NCBI RefSeq assembly: GCF_003073135.1
Contig: NZ_PGDQ01000005.1
Span: 372,001 to 436,000 of the forward strand
Direction of reading: 5' to 3'
Source of the DNA: Euzebya rosea
GTDB lineage: Bacteria; Actinomycetota; Nitriliruptoria; Euzebyales; Euzebyaceae
DNA: 64,000 bases
Shown: positions 26,486-33,839 of the stretch, piece after piece
Layout: each line of letters starts with the position of its first letter
How positions within the stretch are numbered: position 1 is the first letter of the stretch
Position numbers and translations under genes: made by a program
The notes under the pieces: model-generated
What the model saw: only the letters and a program-made list of their open reading frames with translations
What the model was told of the DNA's origin: nothing
The model's database searches: none

Positions 26486-27585
26486 TTGTTGACTCCTGAC
26501 AGGTCGATGCCCTTGAGGAACACCCGTTGGGCGAAGAAGAAGATGACGAGCGGGATCGCCAGCGCCAGGAGGGCGCCGGCCTGGATGAGGTGCGGCGAGG
26601 TGTCGAACAGGCTGTTGAAGATCTGCAGGCCGACGGCGATCGGCTGCAGGTCACGCCGGGTCGACAGGTAGACCAACGGTTCGAAGAAGTCGTTCCACGC
26701 GTAGAAGAAGTGGAAGATGCCGACGGCGACGAGGGCCGGGCGGGCCTGCGGCAGGATGACCGACCACAGGGTGCGAAGGGGGCTGGCCCCGTCGATGGCG
26801 GCCGCCTCGTCGAGGTCCTTGGGGAGCGTCAGGAAGTACTGGCGCAGCAGGAACACGTTGTAGGCGTTGCCGAAGAAGTGCGGGACGATCAGCGGCAGCC
26901 ACGTGCCGACCCAGCCGATGCGGAAGAACAGCGCGTAGGTGGGCACCAACGTGACGAACTTCGGCAGGATGATCGTGGCGATCAGCACCACGAAGATCGT
27001 CCGCTTGAACGGCATGTGGAACCGGGACAGGCCATAGGCGACGAGGGTCGAGGCGACCAGCGTGCCGATCATGCCGAGGACGGCGATGGCGACCGTGTTG
27101 CGCAGGAGGACCAGGAAGTCCATCTGCGCCCACGCCGCCTCGTAGTTGTCCAGCTTCGGCGCGAACTCGTAGGCGGGATCCAGCTGGCGCCAGTTGCCCT
27201 CCCACTCGATCACCGGGCCGGTGGGGTCGGCAGGATCGACGAACGTCGACACCTGGCGGCCCGGCTGCAGCAACGCCAGCACCGTCGTCGGTCCGTCCGC
27301 GCCCTCCAGCGGGACGCTGTAGACGTCCAGCTCCTCGCCGTCGACCTCGACGGTGGCGGGTTCGGCCGGGAGGAGCGGTGCCCGGAAGTCCTGGATCATG
27401 GCTTCGCTCTTCAGCGAGGTCACGCCCATGTACGCCAGCGGTGCCAGGTACACCACGAGGATGCCGGTGGCGACCATGGTGACCAGGCCGCCGGCGAGCA
27501 GCCTGCGGGTGCCGGTGTCGGTGTCGCGCAGCGGGCGGCGGGGTTCGCGCAGCGTTCGGCGTCGGAGGGTGGTGGACGCGCTCAT
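26482..27585 (-). CDS. Carbohydrate ABC transporter permease (MalG-like) with periplasmic insert
   Basis: A 367-aa inner-membrane permease of the CUT1 class. After the first membrane segment (about 33-52) there is an unusual extracytoplasmic insert of about 90 residues with acidic and Pro-rich stretches. Five further segments follow, and the EAA loop reads DLDEAAAIDGASPLRTLW. The ATG at 27585 overlaps the partner permease by 4 bp. No ATPase gene is present in the locus, so a shared MsiK-type ATPase elsewhere is likely. Confidence 0.9.
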   Translation of the reverse strand: MSASTTLRRRTLREPRRPLRDTDTGTRRLLAGGLVTMVATGILVVYLAPLAYMGVTSLKSEAMIQDFRAPLLPAEPATVEVDGEELDVYSVPLEGADGPTTVLALLQPGRQVSTFVDPADPTGPVIEWEGNWRQLDPAYEFAPKLDNYEAAWAQMDFLVLLRNTVAIAVLGMIGTLVASTLVAYGLSRFHMPFKRTIFVVLIATIILPKFVTLVPTYALFFRIGWVGTWLPLIVPHFFGNAYNVFLLRQYFLTLPKDLDEAAAIDGASPLRTLWSVILPQARPALVAVGIFHFFYAWNDFFEPLVYLSTRRDLQPIAVGLQIFNSLFDTSPHLIQAGALLALAIPLVIFFFAQRVFLKGIDLSGVNK

Positions 27586-28580
27586 GACTGGTCCCCGAAC
27601 TCGTAGTGCACCCAGTACCGGGCGGACCAGAAGAGCAGGCCCGTCACGACGAGGCCGACCAGGAACATCATCCAGGCCAGGGTGGCGGCGTAGCCCATGT
27701 TCTGGAGTCGGAACAGGGTCCGGTAGAAGTACATGGAGTAGAAGAAGGTGGCGCCGCCGGGGTCTCCCGACCCGTTCTTCAGGACGAACGGCACCAGGAA
27801 GTACTGGAACAGCCCGATCAGCGCCACGACGACGTTGTAGAAGAGCACCGGCGAGATCATGGGCACGGTGATGGTGCGGAACTGCTGCCAGGTCGATGCC
27901 CCGTCGACCTCGGCGGCGTCGTAGAGGTCCTTCGGCACCGAGTTGATCCCGGCGATGAAGATGATCATGGCGTTGCCGACACCCCAGAGGGCGATCATGG
28001 TCAGCGTCGGATAGATCCACACCTCCGAGTTCAGCCAGTTCGGTCCGGGAACGCCGATCGCGCCGAGGGCCCGGTTGGCCCAGCCGGTCTGCGAGTTGAG
28101 CACGCCGTTGAAGACCAGGACCGCGGCCACGAACGGGATGACCGAGGGCATGTAGAACAACGTGCGGAAGATCGATCGTCCCCAGAGCTGCTTGGCGGTC
28201 AGCAGCCAGGCGAAGCCCAACGGGACGAGGATGGTCAGCGGCAGCGACAGCACGCCGAACTTGAGGGTGACGAGGGCGGAGTCGATGACCTCGCGGTCGC
28301 CGAACAGCCGCACCCAGTTGTCGCTGCCCACGAAGGTCATGGGGTCGGGCGAGGTCAGGCTGAAGTCGGTGAAGGAGAACCACAACGACGCGGCCATCGG
28401 GGCGGCGTAGAACAGCACGAACCCGACGATCCACGGCATGGAGAACCACAGGCCGATCCGTCCGCGACGGCGGTGCAGGCGGTCCTCGCTGGACGGCTTC
28501 CCGCTGGGAGATGGGCTGGGCAGCGGTGCGGCCGACACGAGGTCAGCCGCACCGCCGCGGGTCGGGAGGGTCGTCGACAC
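27582..28580 (-). CDS. Carbohydrate ABC transporter permease (MalF-like)
   Basis: A 332-aa CUT1 permease with six membrane segments after a cytoplasmic N-terminus of about 40 residues. It has PWIVGFVLFYAAPMAASLWF at the first segment and the EAA loop DLYDAAEVDGASTWQQF. It lies between the binding protein (3 bp gap) and the MalG-like partner (4 bp overlap). The substrate is probably a beta-glucoside, inferred from the downstream beta-glucosidase. Confidence 0.9.
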   Translation of the reverse strand: MSTTLPTRGGAADLVSAAPLPSPSPSGKPSSEDRLHRRRGRIGLWFSMPWIVGFVLFYAAPMAASLWFSFTDFSLTSPDPMTFVGSDNWVRLFGDREVIDSALVTLKFGVLSLPLTILVPLGFAWLLTAKQLWGRSIFRTLFYMPSVIPFVAAVLVFNGVLNSQTGWANRALGAIGVPGPNWLNSEVWIYPTLTMIALWGVGNAMIIFIAGINSVPKDLYDAAEVDGASTWQQFRTITVPMISPVLFYNVVVALIGLFQYFLVPFVLKNGSGDPGGATFFYSMYFYRTLFRLQNMGYAATLAWMMFLVGLVVTGLLFWSARYWVHYEFGDQS

Positions 28581-28583
28581 CAG

Positions 28584-30161
28584 CTACTCGGCGTTGGCCG
28601 CGAAGATGCCGGACAGCTCCTGCTCGAGCTCGGCGATCGCGGCAGCGATGTCCATGTCCGGGTCCGACAGCTGGGCGCTCTCGAAGTCGGCCATCGCCAG
28701 CTTGTACTCGTCCCAGCCCGGCACGTTCTGCTCGTGGCTGGGCACGTCGGTGTAGCTGGCGCTGTCGAGGGCCACCTGCCAGTTCACGCCCTGCGGGAAC
28801 ACGGTGTCGAGGTCGGCGAAGAACGCGTCGGTCAGGCCCGGGTCGGCCGGTGCGGCGCCGTAGGCGTTGAGCAGCTCCAGCGCGGCGTCGTCCAGCAGGT
28901 GGGTCAGGACCTCGAACGCCTCGTCGGGGTGCTCGGTGGCGGCCATGATCCGGAAGGTGTCGGCGTGCATCTTGGCGGTGACGGTGCCGTTGTGGGACGG
29001 CATGACCGCGAGGTCCCAGAAGTCCAGGCCGTTGCCGTCGTCGTCACGGACGCAGCACGTGTACCAGAGGTGGGTGTTGGCCATGGCCACGTTGCCGGAG
29101 GAGAACGGGTTGCCGCTCAGCAGCTCGGAGTCGAACTGCTCCTGGCTGGGTGCCCAGCCGCCGTTCCAGATGCCGTCGTGGTACCAGGCCCACTCCTCCT
29201 CCCATGCCTGGGGGATGTCGGCGGTGCCGTCCTCTGCGACGGGATTGCCGGCGCCGAAGTGGGTGCCCTGGGCGAACATCAGCGTCGTCCACTGGTTGAT
29301 GTAGCCCCACTGGACGGTCTGCGAGCGGTCGAAGTCGGGGCTGGTGGCGTCGTTGCCGTTGGCGTCGACGGCGAGGATCGCCGCGATCTCGGCCACCTTG
29401 TCGAAGTCCCAGGTGCCCTCGTACTCCGTGCCCTCGCCGTAGACGGCGGTGCCGTCGGCCCCGTACTCCTGCGGCGGGTAGGGAAGGCCGGCTTCGTCGA
29501 ACAGCTCGGTGTTGAAGAAGATCGAGGAGGGATAGGAGGCGAAGGGCAGGCCGGGGAGGGTGCCGTCGGGCTCGCGGAAGTTCTCCACGGTCTCGGCGGG
29601 GAAGCGCGAGATGTCGTAGCCGGTCGACTCGATCAGCGGCTCGAGGTCGAGGTACAGGCCGGCGTAGGAGTTGGAGCCGTCACGGCCGACCGGGCCGATG
29701 ATGTCGGGCACGTTGCCACCGGCGATCTGGGTGGACAGCGTGTCGTAGGCGACGTCGTTCTCGACGATCTCCAGCAGGATCTGGATGTCGTCGTGACTGT
29801 CGTTGAACGCCTCGACAACGGCCTCCTGTGCAGCGATCTGCTCGGGCTGGCCACCTGCGCCGAGACCCACGAACCAGCGGATCTCCACGGCGTCGCCGGA
29901 GGCGGTCTCCTCGGCAGGGTCCTCCGTGTCGGCGTCGTCGTCGGCGGCATCGTCCTCGGCGTCGGTCGGCTCGGGTTCCTCCTCCGCCATCTCGTCGTCG
30001 GTGGACTCCGCGGCAGCGGTGTCGTCAGCATCCTCCGATGCCGAGCTGCCCTCGCTGGCGGAGCCGCTGCAGGCGGCCAGCATCATCACGAGCACCATCA
30101 GGGCGGCCAGCCGTGCGGCGGCGGGCACCGCATGGCGCGGCGCAGCGAATATCCTTGTCAT
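28584..30161 (-). CDS. Sugar-binding lipoprotein of ABC importer (SBP family 1)
   Basis: A 525-aa extracellular solute-binding protein. The lipoprotein signal runs to lipobox LAAC (Cys at about residue 31). A very acidic, low-complexity tether of Asp/Glu/Ala/Ser reaches about residue 90, and the binding domain begins at IRWFVGLGAGGQPEQI. The GGNVPDIIG region is typical of family 1 binding proteins. It is the first transporter gene of the locus and lies 131 bp after lacI, with a stem-loop in the gap. Confidence 0.9.
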   Translation of the reverse strand: MTRIFAAPRHAVPAAARLAALMVLVMMLAACSGSASEGSSASEDADDTAAAESTDDEMAEEEPEPTDAEDDAADDDADTEDPAEETASGDAVEIRWFVGLGAGGQPEQIAAQEAVVEAFNDSHDDIQILLEIVENDVAYDTLSTQIAGGNVPDIIGPVGRDGSNSYAGLYLDLEPLIESTGYDISRFPAETVENFREPDGTLPGLPFASYPSSIFFNTELFDEAGLPYPPQEYGADGTAVYGEGTEYEGTWDFDKVAEIAAILAVDANGNDATSPDFDRSQTVQWGYINQWTTLMFAQGTHFGAGNPVAEDGTADIPQAWEEEWAWYHDGIWNGGWAPSQEQFDSELLSGNPFSSGNVAMANTHLWYTCCVRDDDGNGLDFWDLAVMPSHNGTVTAKMHADTFRIMAATEHPDEAFEVLTHLLDDAALELLNAYGAAPADPGLTDAFFADLDTVFPQGVNWQVALDSASYTDVPSHEQNVPGWDEYKLAMADFESAQLSDPDMDIAAAIAELEQELSGIFAANAE

Positions 30162-30197
30162 GCCTTCTCCTTCTGCTTACGGGCGTTGGGTTGGCAA

Positions 30198-30232
30198 GTG
30201 GGGCCGTCGGACTGGACCTCTGGCGGCCCCAC
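30198..30232. other. Stem-loop between lacI and the sugar-binding protein gene
   Basis: Perfect 8-bp arms gtggggcc (30198-30205) and ggccccac (30225-30232) enclose a 19-base loop. It sits in the 131-bp gap between two genes reading leftwards. It has no U-run on the minus strand, so it is more likely an intercistronic processing or attenuation element than a terminator. Confidence 0.45.
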
Positions 30233-30292
30233 GATCTGTATCGACGACGGTGTCGTCGGGGTTGTGGCAGGCGGCGACGCCGCCCGGTGTGG

Positions 30293-31300
30293 TCAGCGGT
30301 CGGACGCTCCGATCGTCGACTGACGGATGACCAGCTCGGTGGGCAGCAGGATGCGACGCGGCCCGCTGTCGGGGGTGTCGAGCAGGTTCAGCAGCACACG
30401 GGCGGCCTCGGCACCCTGGGTGGGGACCTGCTGGCGGATGGTCGTCAGCGGCGGGTCGAGGCGCGTAGCGAAGTCGAGGTCGTCGAAGCCGACGAGGGCG
30501 ACGTCGTCGGGGACGGTGACCGCGGCCGACTGCAGGGCCTCCATGGCGCCGGACGCGGTGGCATCGTTGGCGCAGAAGATCGCGTCGACGCCACGGTCGA
30601 GCAGGCGGGGGACGGCTGCCGCGCCGGACGGGGCGTTGAAGTCGCCGGTGACGACGAGGCCCTCGGTGGGCAGCCCGGCGTCCGCCATGCCGAGCCGGTA
30701 GCCGACGAGGCGGTCCTCGCCCGCCACGCTGCCGGGGATCCCCGTGACGTGGGCGATGCGGGTGCGACCGGTGTCGACGAGGTGCTGGACCACGCTGCGA
30801 GCGGCCTCGACGTTGTCCACGTCGACGTAGCTGGCGGTGTGGTCCTCCCGTCGGTGCCCGATCAGGACGGTCGGTATCGGGGAGGCCAGGAGTCCGTCGA
30901 CCAGCGGGTCGTCCAGCCAGTGCGCCGTGACGATGAGGCCGTCGACCAGCCCCATTCGCTGGATGTCGGTGAGCGTCTCCTGCTTGGAGCGGTTGCCCAA
31001 CCACAACATCATGCCGGTGGCCTGCTCGGCGAGGACGTCGCTCATGCCCTGGAGGAGGCCGGAGAAGTAGGGGTCGACGAACAGCCGGGAGGGTTCGAGG
31101 TGCATGACGACGCCGACCACACCGGACCGCCCCGAGGCGAGGCTGCGTGCTGCCCGGTTGGGGGCGTAGCCGGTCTCCGCCAGGACCGCCTCGACCCGGG
31201 CGCGAGTACGCGGCGACACGGAACCCCCGTTGAGGACGCGGGAGATCGTGGCACGCGAGACCCCGCTCATCGACGCCAGGTCGTCCAGCGTCAGCGTCAT
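30293..31300 (-). CDS. LacI-family transcriptional repressor
   Basis: A 335-aa sugar-responsive repressor. The helix-turn-helix is LDDLASMSGVSRATISRVLNG at the very N-terminus, followed by the hinge helix PNRAARSLASGRSG. The periplasmic-binding-protein-like effector domain runs from about 62 to 330 and contains VDVDNVEAARSVVQHLVDTG. It heads the sugar importer / beta-glucosidase set on the same strand, and two LacI-type palindromes lie just upstream of its start, so it is probably autoregulated and controls the locus. Confidence 0.92.
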   Translation of the reverse strand: MTLTLDDLASMSGVSRATISRVLNGGSVSPRTRARVEAVLAETGYAPNRAARSLASGRSGVVGVVMHLEPSRLFVDPYFSGLLQGMSDVLAEQATGMMLWLGNRSKQETLTDIQRMGLVDGLIVTAHWLDDPLVDGLLASPIPTVLIGHRREDHTASYVDVDNVEAARSVVQHLVDTGRTRIAHVTGIPGSVAGEDRLVGYRLGMADAGLPTEGLVVTGDFNAPSGAAAVPRLLDRGVDAIFCANDATASGAMEALQSAAVTVPDDVALVGFDDLDFATRLDPPLTTIRQQVPTQGAEAARVLLNLLDTPDSGPRRILLPTELVIRQSTIGASDR

Positions 31301-31341
31301 CGCACACCCTCTCTCCGCGGCTCGCTTCCCACACGGCTCGT

Positions 31342-31355
31342 TGGAAGCGCTCTCA
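31342..31355. promoter_or_regulatory. LacI-family operator 1
   Basis: TGGAAGCGCTCTCA matches the LacI-family half-site palindrome around a central CG (consensus like TGGAAGCGCTTCCA). It lies 42 bp before the lacI start. A second site 62 bp further upstream has the same core. Confidence 0.75.
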
Positions 31356-31403
31356 CGCTAGTGCGCTACGAGACCCCGGGTCAAGGGGGAAATCAGCGTG
31401 CTC

Positions 31404-31417
31404 TGAAAGCGCTCTCA
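31404..31417. promoter_or_regulatory. LacI-family operator 2
   Basis: TGAAAGCGCTCTCA differs from operator 1 at a single base. The centre-to-centre distance is 62 bp, about six helical turns, which would allow both to be bound on one DNA face with looping. Confidence 0.75.
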
Positions 31418-31456
31418 ACGATGCAGGTGCGGTGGACGTGAGGGCTGGCAACGGGA

Positions 31457-31483
31457 AACGCCACCCCGGACCGGGGTGGCGTT
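31457..31483 (-). terminator. Terminator stem-loop of the original tRNA-Pro gene
   Basis: A perfect 13-bp inverted repeat, aacgccaccccgg and ccggggtggcgtt, is separated by one base. On the minus strand it is followed by a short T run. It lies 26 bases downstream of the tRNA 3' end, where a tRNA terminator is expected, and supports the view that the chromosomal side of the junction is undisturbed. Confidence 0.7.
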
Positions 31484-31509
31484 GGTGACTGTCGTGAGGT
31501 TCGTACCGT

Positions 31510-31551
31510 CGGGATGCGCGGATTCGAACCGCGGATCTCCGGTCCCCCAGA
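31510..31551 (-). pseudogene. 3' half of tRNA-Pro(GGG): attachment-site remnant at the element's left end
   Basis: Read on the minus strand this gives anticodon loop CTGGGGG (U33, anticodon GGG), 3' anticodon stem ACCGG, variable loop AGATC, and a perfect 5-bp T-arm CGCGG/CCGCG around TTCGAAT. The acceptor strand CATCCCG and discriminator A follow; CCA is not encoded. Past 31551 the sequence stops matching a tRNA: the 5' anticodon stem should read accgg on the plus strand but reads acacc, and no D-arm or 5' acceptor exists. Integration of an element at the anticodon loop leaves exactly such a 3' fragment, with the complete tRNA restored at the far end. Confidence 0.85.
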
Positions 31552-31672
31552 CACCCGGCCGGAGGCGTGGAACCGCAGGTCATCGGCGATTTGAAGGCGC
31601 CTCGGATCGCAAGTGACACCCGCATTGACACAAGGCGACCATGCCACGAGGCTGAGTCGATGTGGGCACCTG

Positions 31673-31795
31673 CTACCGAACGCAGACGTCGAGTTCGTGG
31701 ATTGCGTACCGGCCGTCCTCCCGAAGGAACTCCGCGATGACGGTGGCGGTTCCGTCTCGTGTCGTCCCGGTGAGCGTCGTGCCGTCCTCGTTGCA
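31673..31795 (-). pseudogene. Possible 3' fragment of a lost gene
   Basis: About 40 codons ending in IHELDVCVR read like the C-terminus of a small beta-rich protein with two Cys. The sequence upstream in the same frame becomes Arg/Pro-rich and runs antisense through the DUF305 promoter, so no intact gene is supported. The rest of 31301-31988 holds the lacI operators, the tRNA remnant and terminator, and the DUF305 promoter; I see nothing else. Confidence 0.3.
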
Positions 31796-31973
31796 AGGAC
31801 CTGTTCGACGCCGCCACCCCGGGTGGGTTCCTGCTGCTGTGCTCCCATGACCCACGGCGGTGGCCTCGGAGTGCGTGCACGGTTCGGCTCCACGGAACGA
31901 ACGGTATCGCTTCGGTGGGTACGGGTCTGCTCGGCGAGGGGTTCCCGCCCGCTTCCTGCAGGGCGAGGCCGTA

Positions 31974-31990
31974 ATACTGGGGATGGGTAT
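31974..31990. promoter_or_regulatory. Probable CsoR operator 1 (DUF305 gene)
   Basis: ATAC-N9-GTAT palindrome with a G-rich centre. The -10-like AATACT (31973-31978) overlaps its left end, and its last three bases run into the ATG at 31989. The same geometry recurs at the cytochrome gene (32959-32975), and the same 17-bp pattern occurs before the second copper ATPase gene. CsoR boxes in other bacteria have this A/T-flanked, C/G-run form. Confidence 0.65.
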
Positions 31991-32570
31991 GTGCATGAGC
32001 TCGACAACGACACCACAGCACGCACACTCCCGCGCGGACGAGCCGGCCTCGGCGTCGGATGGGACCTCGATGTCCTACGGCCGATTCTTCGCCATGATCG
32101 CCACCTCCACGGCGATCATGTACGGCCTCACCTACCTCAACAGCAGCGACATCGTGGGCCACGCCCGGTTCTCCGAGACCCGGCTGTTCATGTCGCTTCT
32201 GATGGGTGCGACGATGACAGCCGTGATGCTCGGCTTCATGCTGAACATGTACCGCAAGACGACGGTCAACATCGCGATCGCCCTCGGTGCCGTCGTCGTC
32301 TTCGCCTCCGCACTGTTCCTGGCACGCAGCCAGACGACCGTGGACGACACCTCCTACATGAAGGCGATGATCCCCCACCACTCCATCGCGATCCTCACCA
32401 GCAGCAGAGCCGGCATCGAGGACCTCCGCGTCCGCGAGTTGGCTGACGAGATCATCGCTGCCCAGGAGCGCGAGATCGGTGAGATGAACTGGCTGATCGA
32501 GGACATCGCGACCAACGGCCCTGCTGATACCCGCGACGAGGCCCTCGCCCGCCCCGTTCCCGAATTCTAG
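31989..32570 (+). CDS. DUF305 membrane protein
   Basis: A 193-aa protein. Residues about 35-53 and 69-90 form two membrane segments, with a third at about 95-112. The C-terminal DUF305 domain carries MIPHHSIAI (HH pair preceded by Met) and DEIIAAQEREIGEMNWLIED. DUF305 proteins are four-helix, ferritin-like domains often next to copper-resistance genes. The ATG at 31989 is chosen because its distance from the -10 and operator is identical to that of the cytochrome gene; 31983 and 31995 are alternatives. The transcript would be nearly leaderless. Confidence 0.85.
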   Translation: MCMSSTTTPQHAHSRADEPASASDGTSMSYGRFFAMIATSTAIMYGLTYLNSSDIVGHARFSETRLFMSLLMGATMTAVMLGFMLNMYRKTTVNIAIALGAVVVFASALFLARSQTTVDDTSYMKAMIPHHSIAILTSSRAGIEDLRVRELADEIIAAQEREIGEMNWLIEDIATNGPADTRDEALARPVPEF

Positions 32571-32614
32571 GGACCTCGGGGGATCCCGAGCCGCTGCGAC
32601 GGCCGCGCAGTGCC

Positions 32615-32899
32615 TCAGTTCGCGCGTATCAGCCTGGCGATCGCGGACGTGGCTTCCTCCACCAGCGCGGTCTGCTGCTCCTCGTCCGCACCGGCCCCCG
32701 CCACGCAGTGGCCGATGTGATCGTGCAACAACCCGATCGCGACCTTCTGCAAGGCCCCATCGATCGCCGCGATCTGCTGCAGGATGTCGATGCAGTACTC
32801 GTCCTCGTCGACCATGCGCTGCAGGCCCTTCACCTGACCCTCGATGCGGCGAAGACGGCTGCGGTACTGATCCTTGTTGATGGAGTAGCCGTACGCCAC
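32615..32899 (-). CDS. csoR: CsoR copper-sensing repressor
   Basis: A 94-aa all-helical repressor. The Cu(I) ligands Cys36, His61 and Cys65, and the outer-shell Glu81, fall at exactly the residue numbers of Mycobacterium tuberculosis CsoR. The family start YRSRLRRIEGQVKGLQRMV is clear. Cu(I) binding releases CsoR from DNA. It is divergent from the cytochrome gene, and the operator at 32959-32975 lies 60 bp upstream of its start, so it may regulate itself as well as the copper genes. Confidence 0.95.
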   Translation of the reverse strand: MAYGYSINKDQYRSRLRRIEGQVKGLQRMVDEDEYCIDILQQIAAIDGALQKVAIGLLHDHIGHCVAGAGADEEQQTALVEEATSAIARLIRAN

Positions 32900-32958
32900 C
32901 TGCGCCCGTCCTCGTCTCGTTGGAACTGACCCGGACAGGTTACTCGGCCGGGACCACG

Positions 32959-32975
32959 ATACTGTGCGGGGGTAT
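32959..32975. promoter_or_regulatory. Probable CsoR operator 2 (cytochrome gene, csoR side)
   Basis: ATAC-N9-GTAT palindrome with a GCGGGG centre. The -10-like GATACT (32958-32963) overlaps the left end, and the final AT forms the first two bases of the cytochrome gene's ATG at 32974. Repressor binding would cover the -10 and the start codon region. Confidence 0.7.
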
Positions 32976-33348
32976 GCGCGCCCATCTCACCGCAACCGTC
33001 CTGCTCGTGCTGCTCGCCGGCTGCGCCGGCACTCCCTCGACGGACGTATCGGCCGACGGGGCCACCGCCGACGTTGCCGTCGGCGAGGAGTTGTACCAAG
33101 CCAACTGCGCTCAGTGCCATGGCGTCGACCTTCGCGGGACCGACCAAGGGCCGCCGCACCTCGACGCCGTCTACCTGCCCAACCACCACGCCGACATCTC
33201 GTTCTTCCTCGCCGTCCGAGATGGCGTCCGGCCACACCACTGGAACTTCGGGCCGATGCCCTCGATCGACGGACTCAGCGACGACGACGTCACCGACATC
33301 GTCGCCTACGTCCGTGCGCAGCAGCAGGCCGCCGGCCTCCTGGAGTAG
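32974..33348 (+). CDS. c-type cytochrome lipoprotein
   Basis: A 124-aa exported haem protein. The lipobox LLAGC gives a lipidated Cys17. The haem site is CAQCH (Cys45, Cys48, His49), and Met95 in GPMPSIDG is the likely sixth ligand. The C-terminal helix SDDDVTDIVAYVRAQQ is typical of class I cytochromes. It is followed 7 bp later by a cupredoxin lipoprotein, so the pair may pass electrons or copper at the outer face of the membrane. It is under the CsoR-type operator. Confidence 0.88.
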   Translation: MRAHLTATVLLVLLAGCAGTPSTDVSADGATADVAVGEELYQANCAQCHGVDLRGTDQGPPHLDAVYLPNHHADISFFLAVRDGVRPHHWNFGPMPSIDGLSDDDVTDIVAYVRAQQQAAGLLE

Positions 33349-33355
33349 CCCCGGC

Positions 33356-33706
33356 ATGCGCACGCTTCGGGTGCTCCTCGCCATCATCGCCCTGGTCGGC
33401 GCTGGCTGTGAGGCGCCGGTGACCACCAGCGAGCTCGTCATGGACGACTTTTCCTACCGACCGACCACGATCAACCTTCCCGCTGACACCGAAGGGTTCG
33501 AGCTCACCCTCACCAACAAGGGGACGGTTCCACACGACTTCACCGTCGACGGCCTGCCCGACGACATCCTCGTAGACCTCGCTGTGTTCGAGGGCGCGTC
33601 GTTGCCCTATCCGCTCCCTGCACTCCCCGCCGGGGAGTACGAGGTCTACTGCGCCCTCGAAGGCCACCGGGAGGCAGGCATGGAGGCAACGCTGCGAGTC
33701 AGCTGA
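33356..33706 (+). CDS. Cupredoxin lipoprotein 1
   Basis: A 116-aa exported type 1 copper protein. Lipobox VGAGC puts the lipidated Cys at 18. Copper ligands are visible in canonical order: His60 (VPHDF), Cys99 (EVYCALEG), His104 and Met109 (HREAGM). The beta-barrel begins at DDFSYRPTTINLPAD. It is cotranscribed with the cytochrome gene, and an electron relay between the two is plausible. Confidence 0.87.
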   Translation: MRTLRVLLAIIALVGAGCEAPVTTSELVMDDFSYRPTTINLPADTEGFELTLTNKGTVPHDFTVDGLPDDILVDLAVFEGASLPYPLPALPAGEYEVYCALEGHREAGMEATLRVS

Positions 33707-33839
33707 GGAAGGCGGACGGTGGGGCTCTGCGCATCAGCCGGCTTGGGTCTCCGCCCCTCCGACGCGAGGCAGGACGGGAATCAGCGACTAGGCTCCTCTC
33801 CCCACAGCTGCCCGTGGGGACCGTCCATGCGAGGAGGGC

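Noticed and set aside
31510-31551. Functional tRNA-Pro gene
   Set aside because: There is no 5' acceptor strand, D-arm or 5' anticodon stem; only the 3' half is present.
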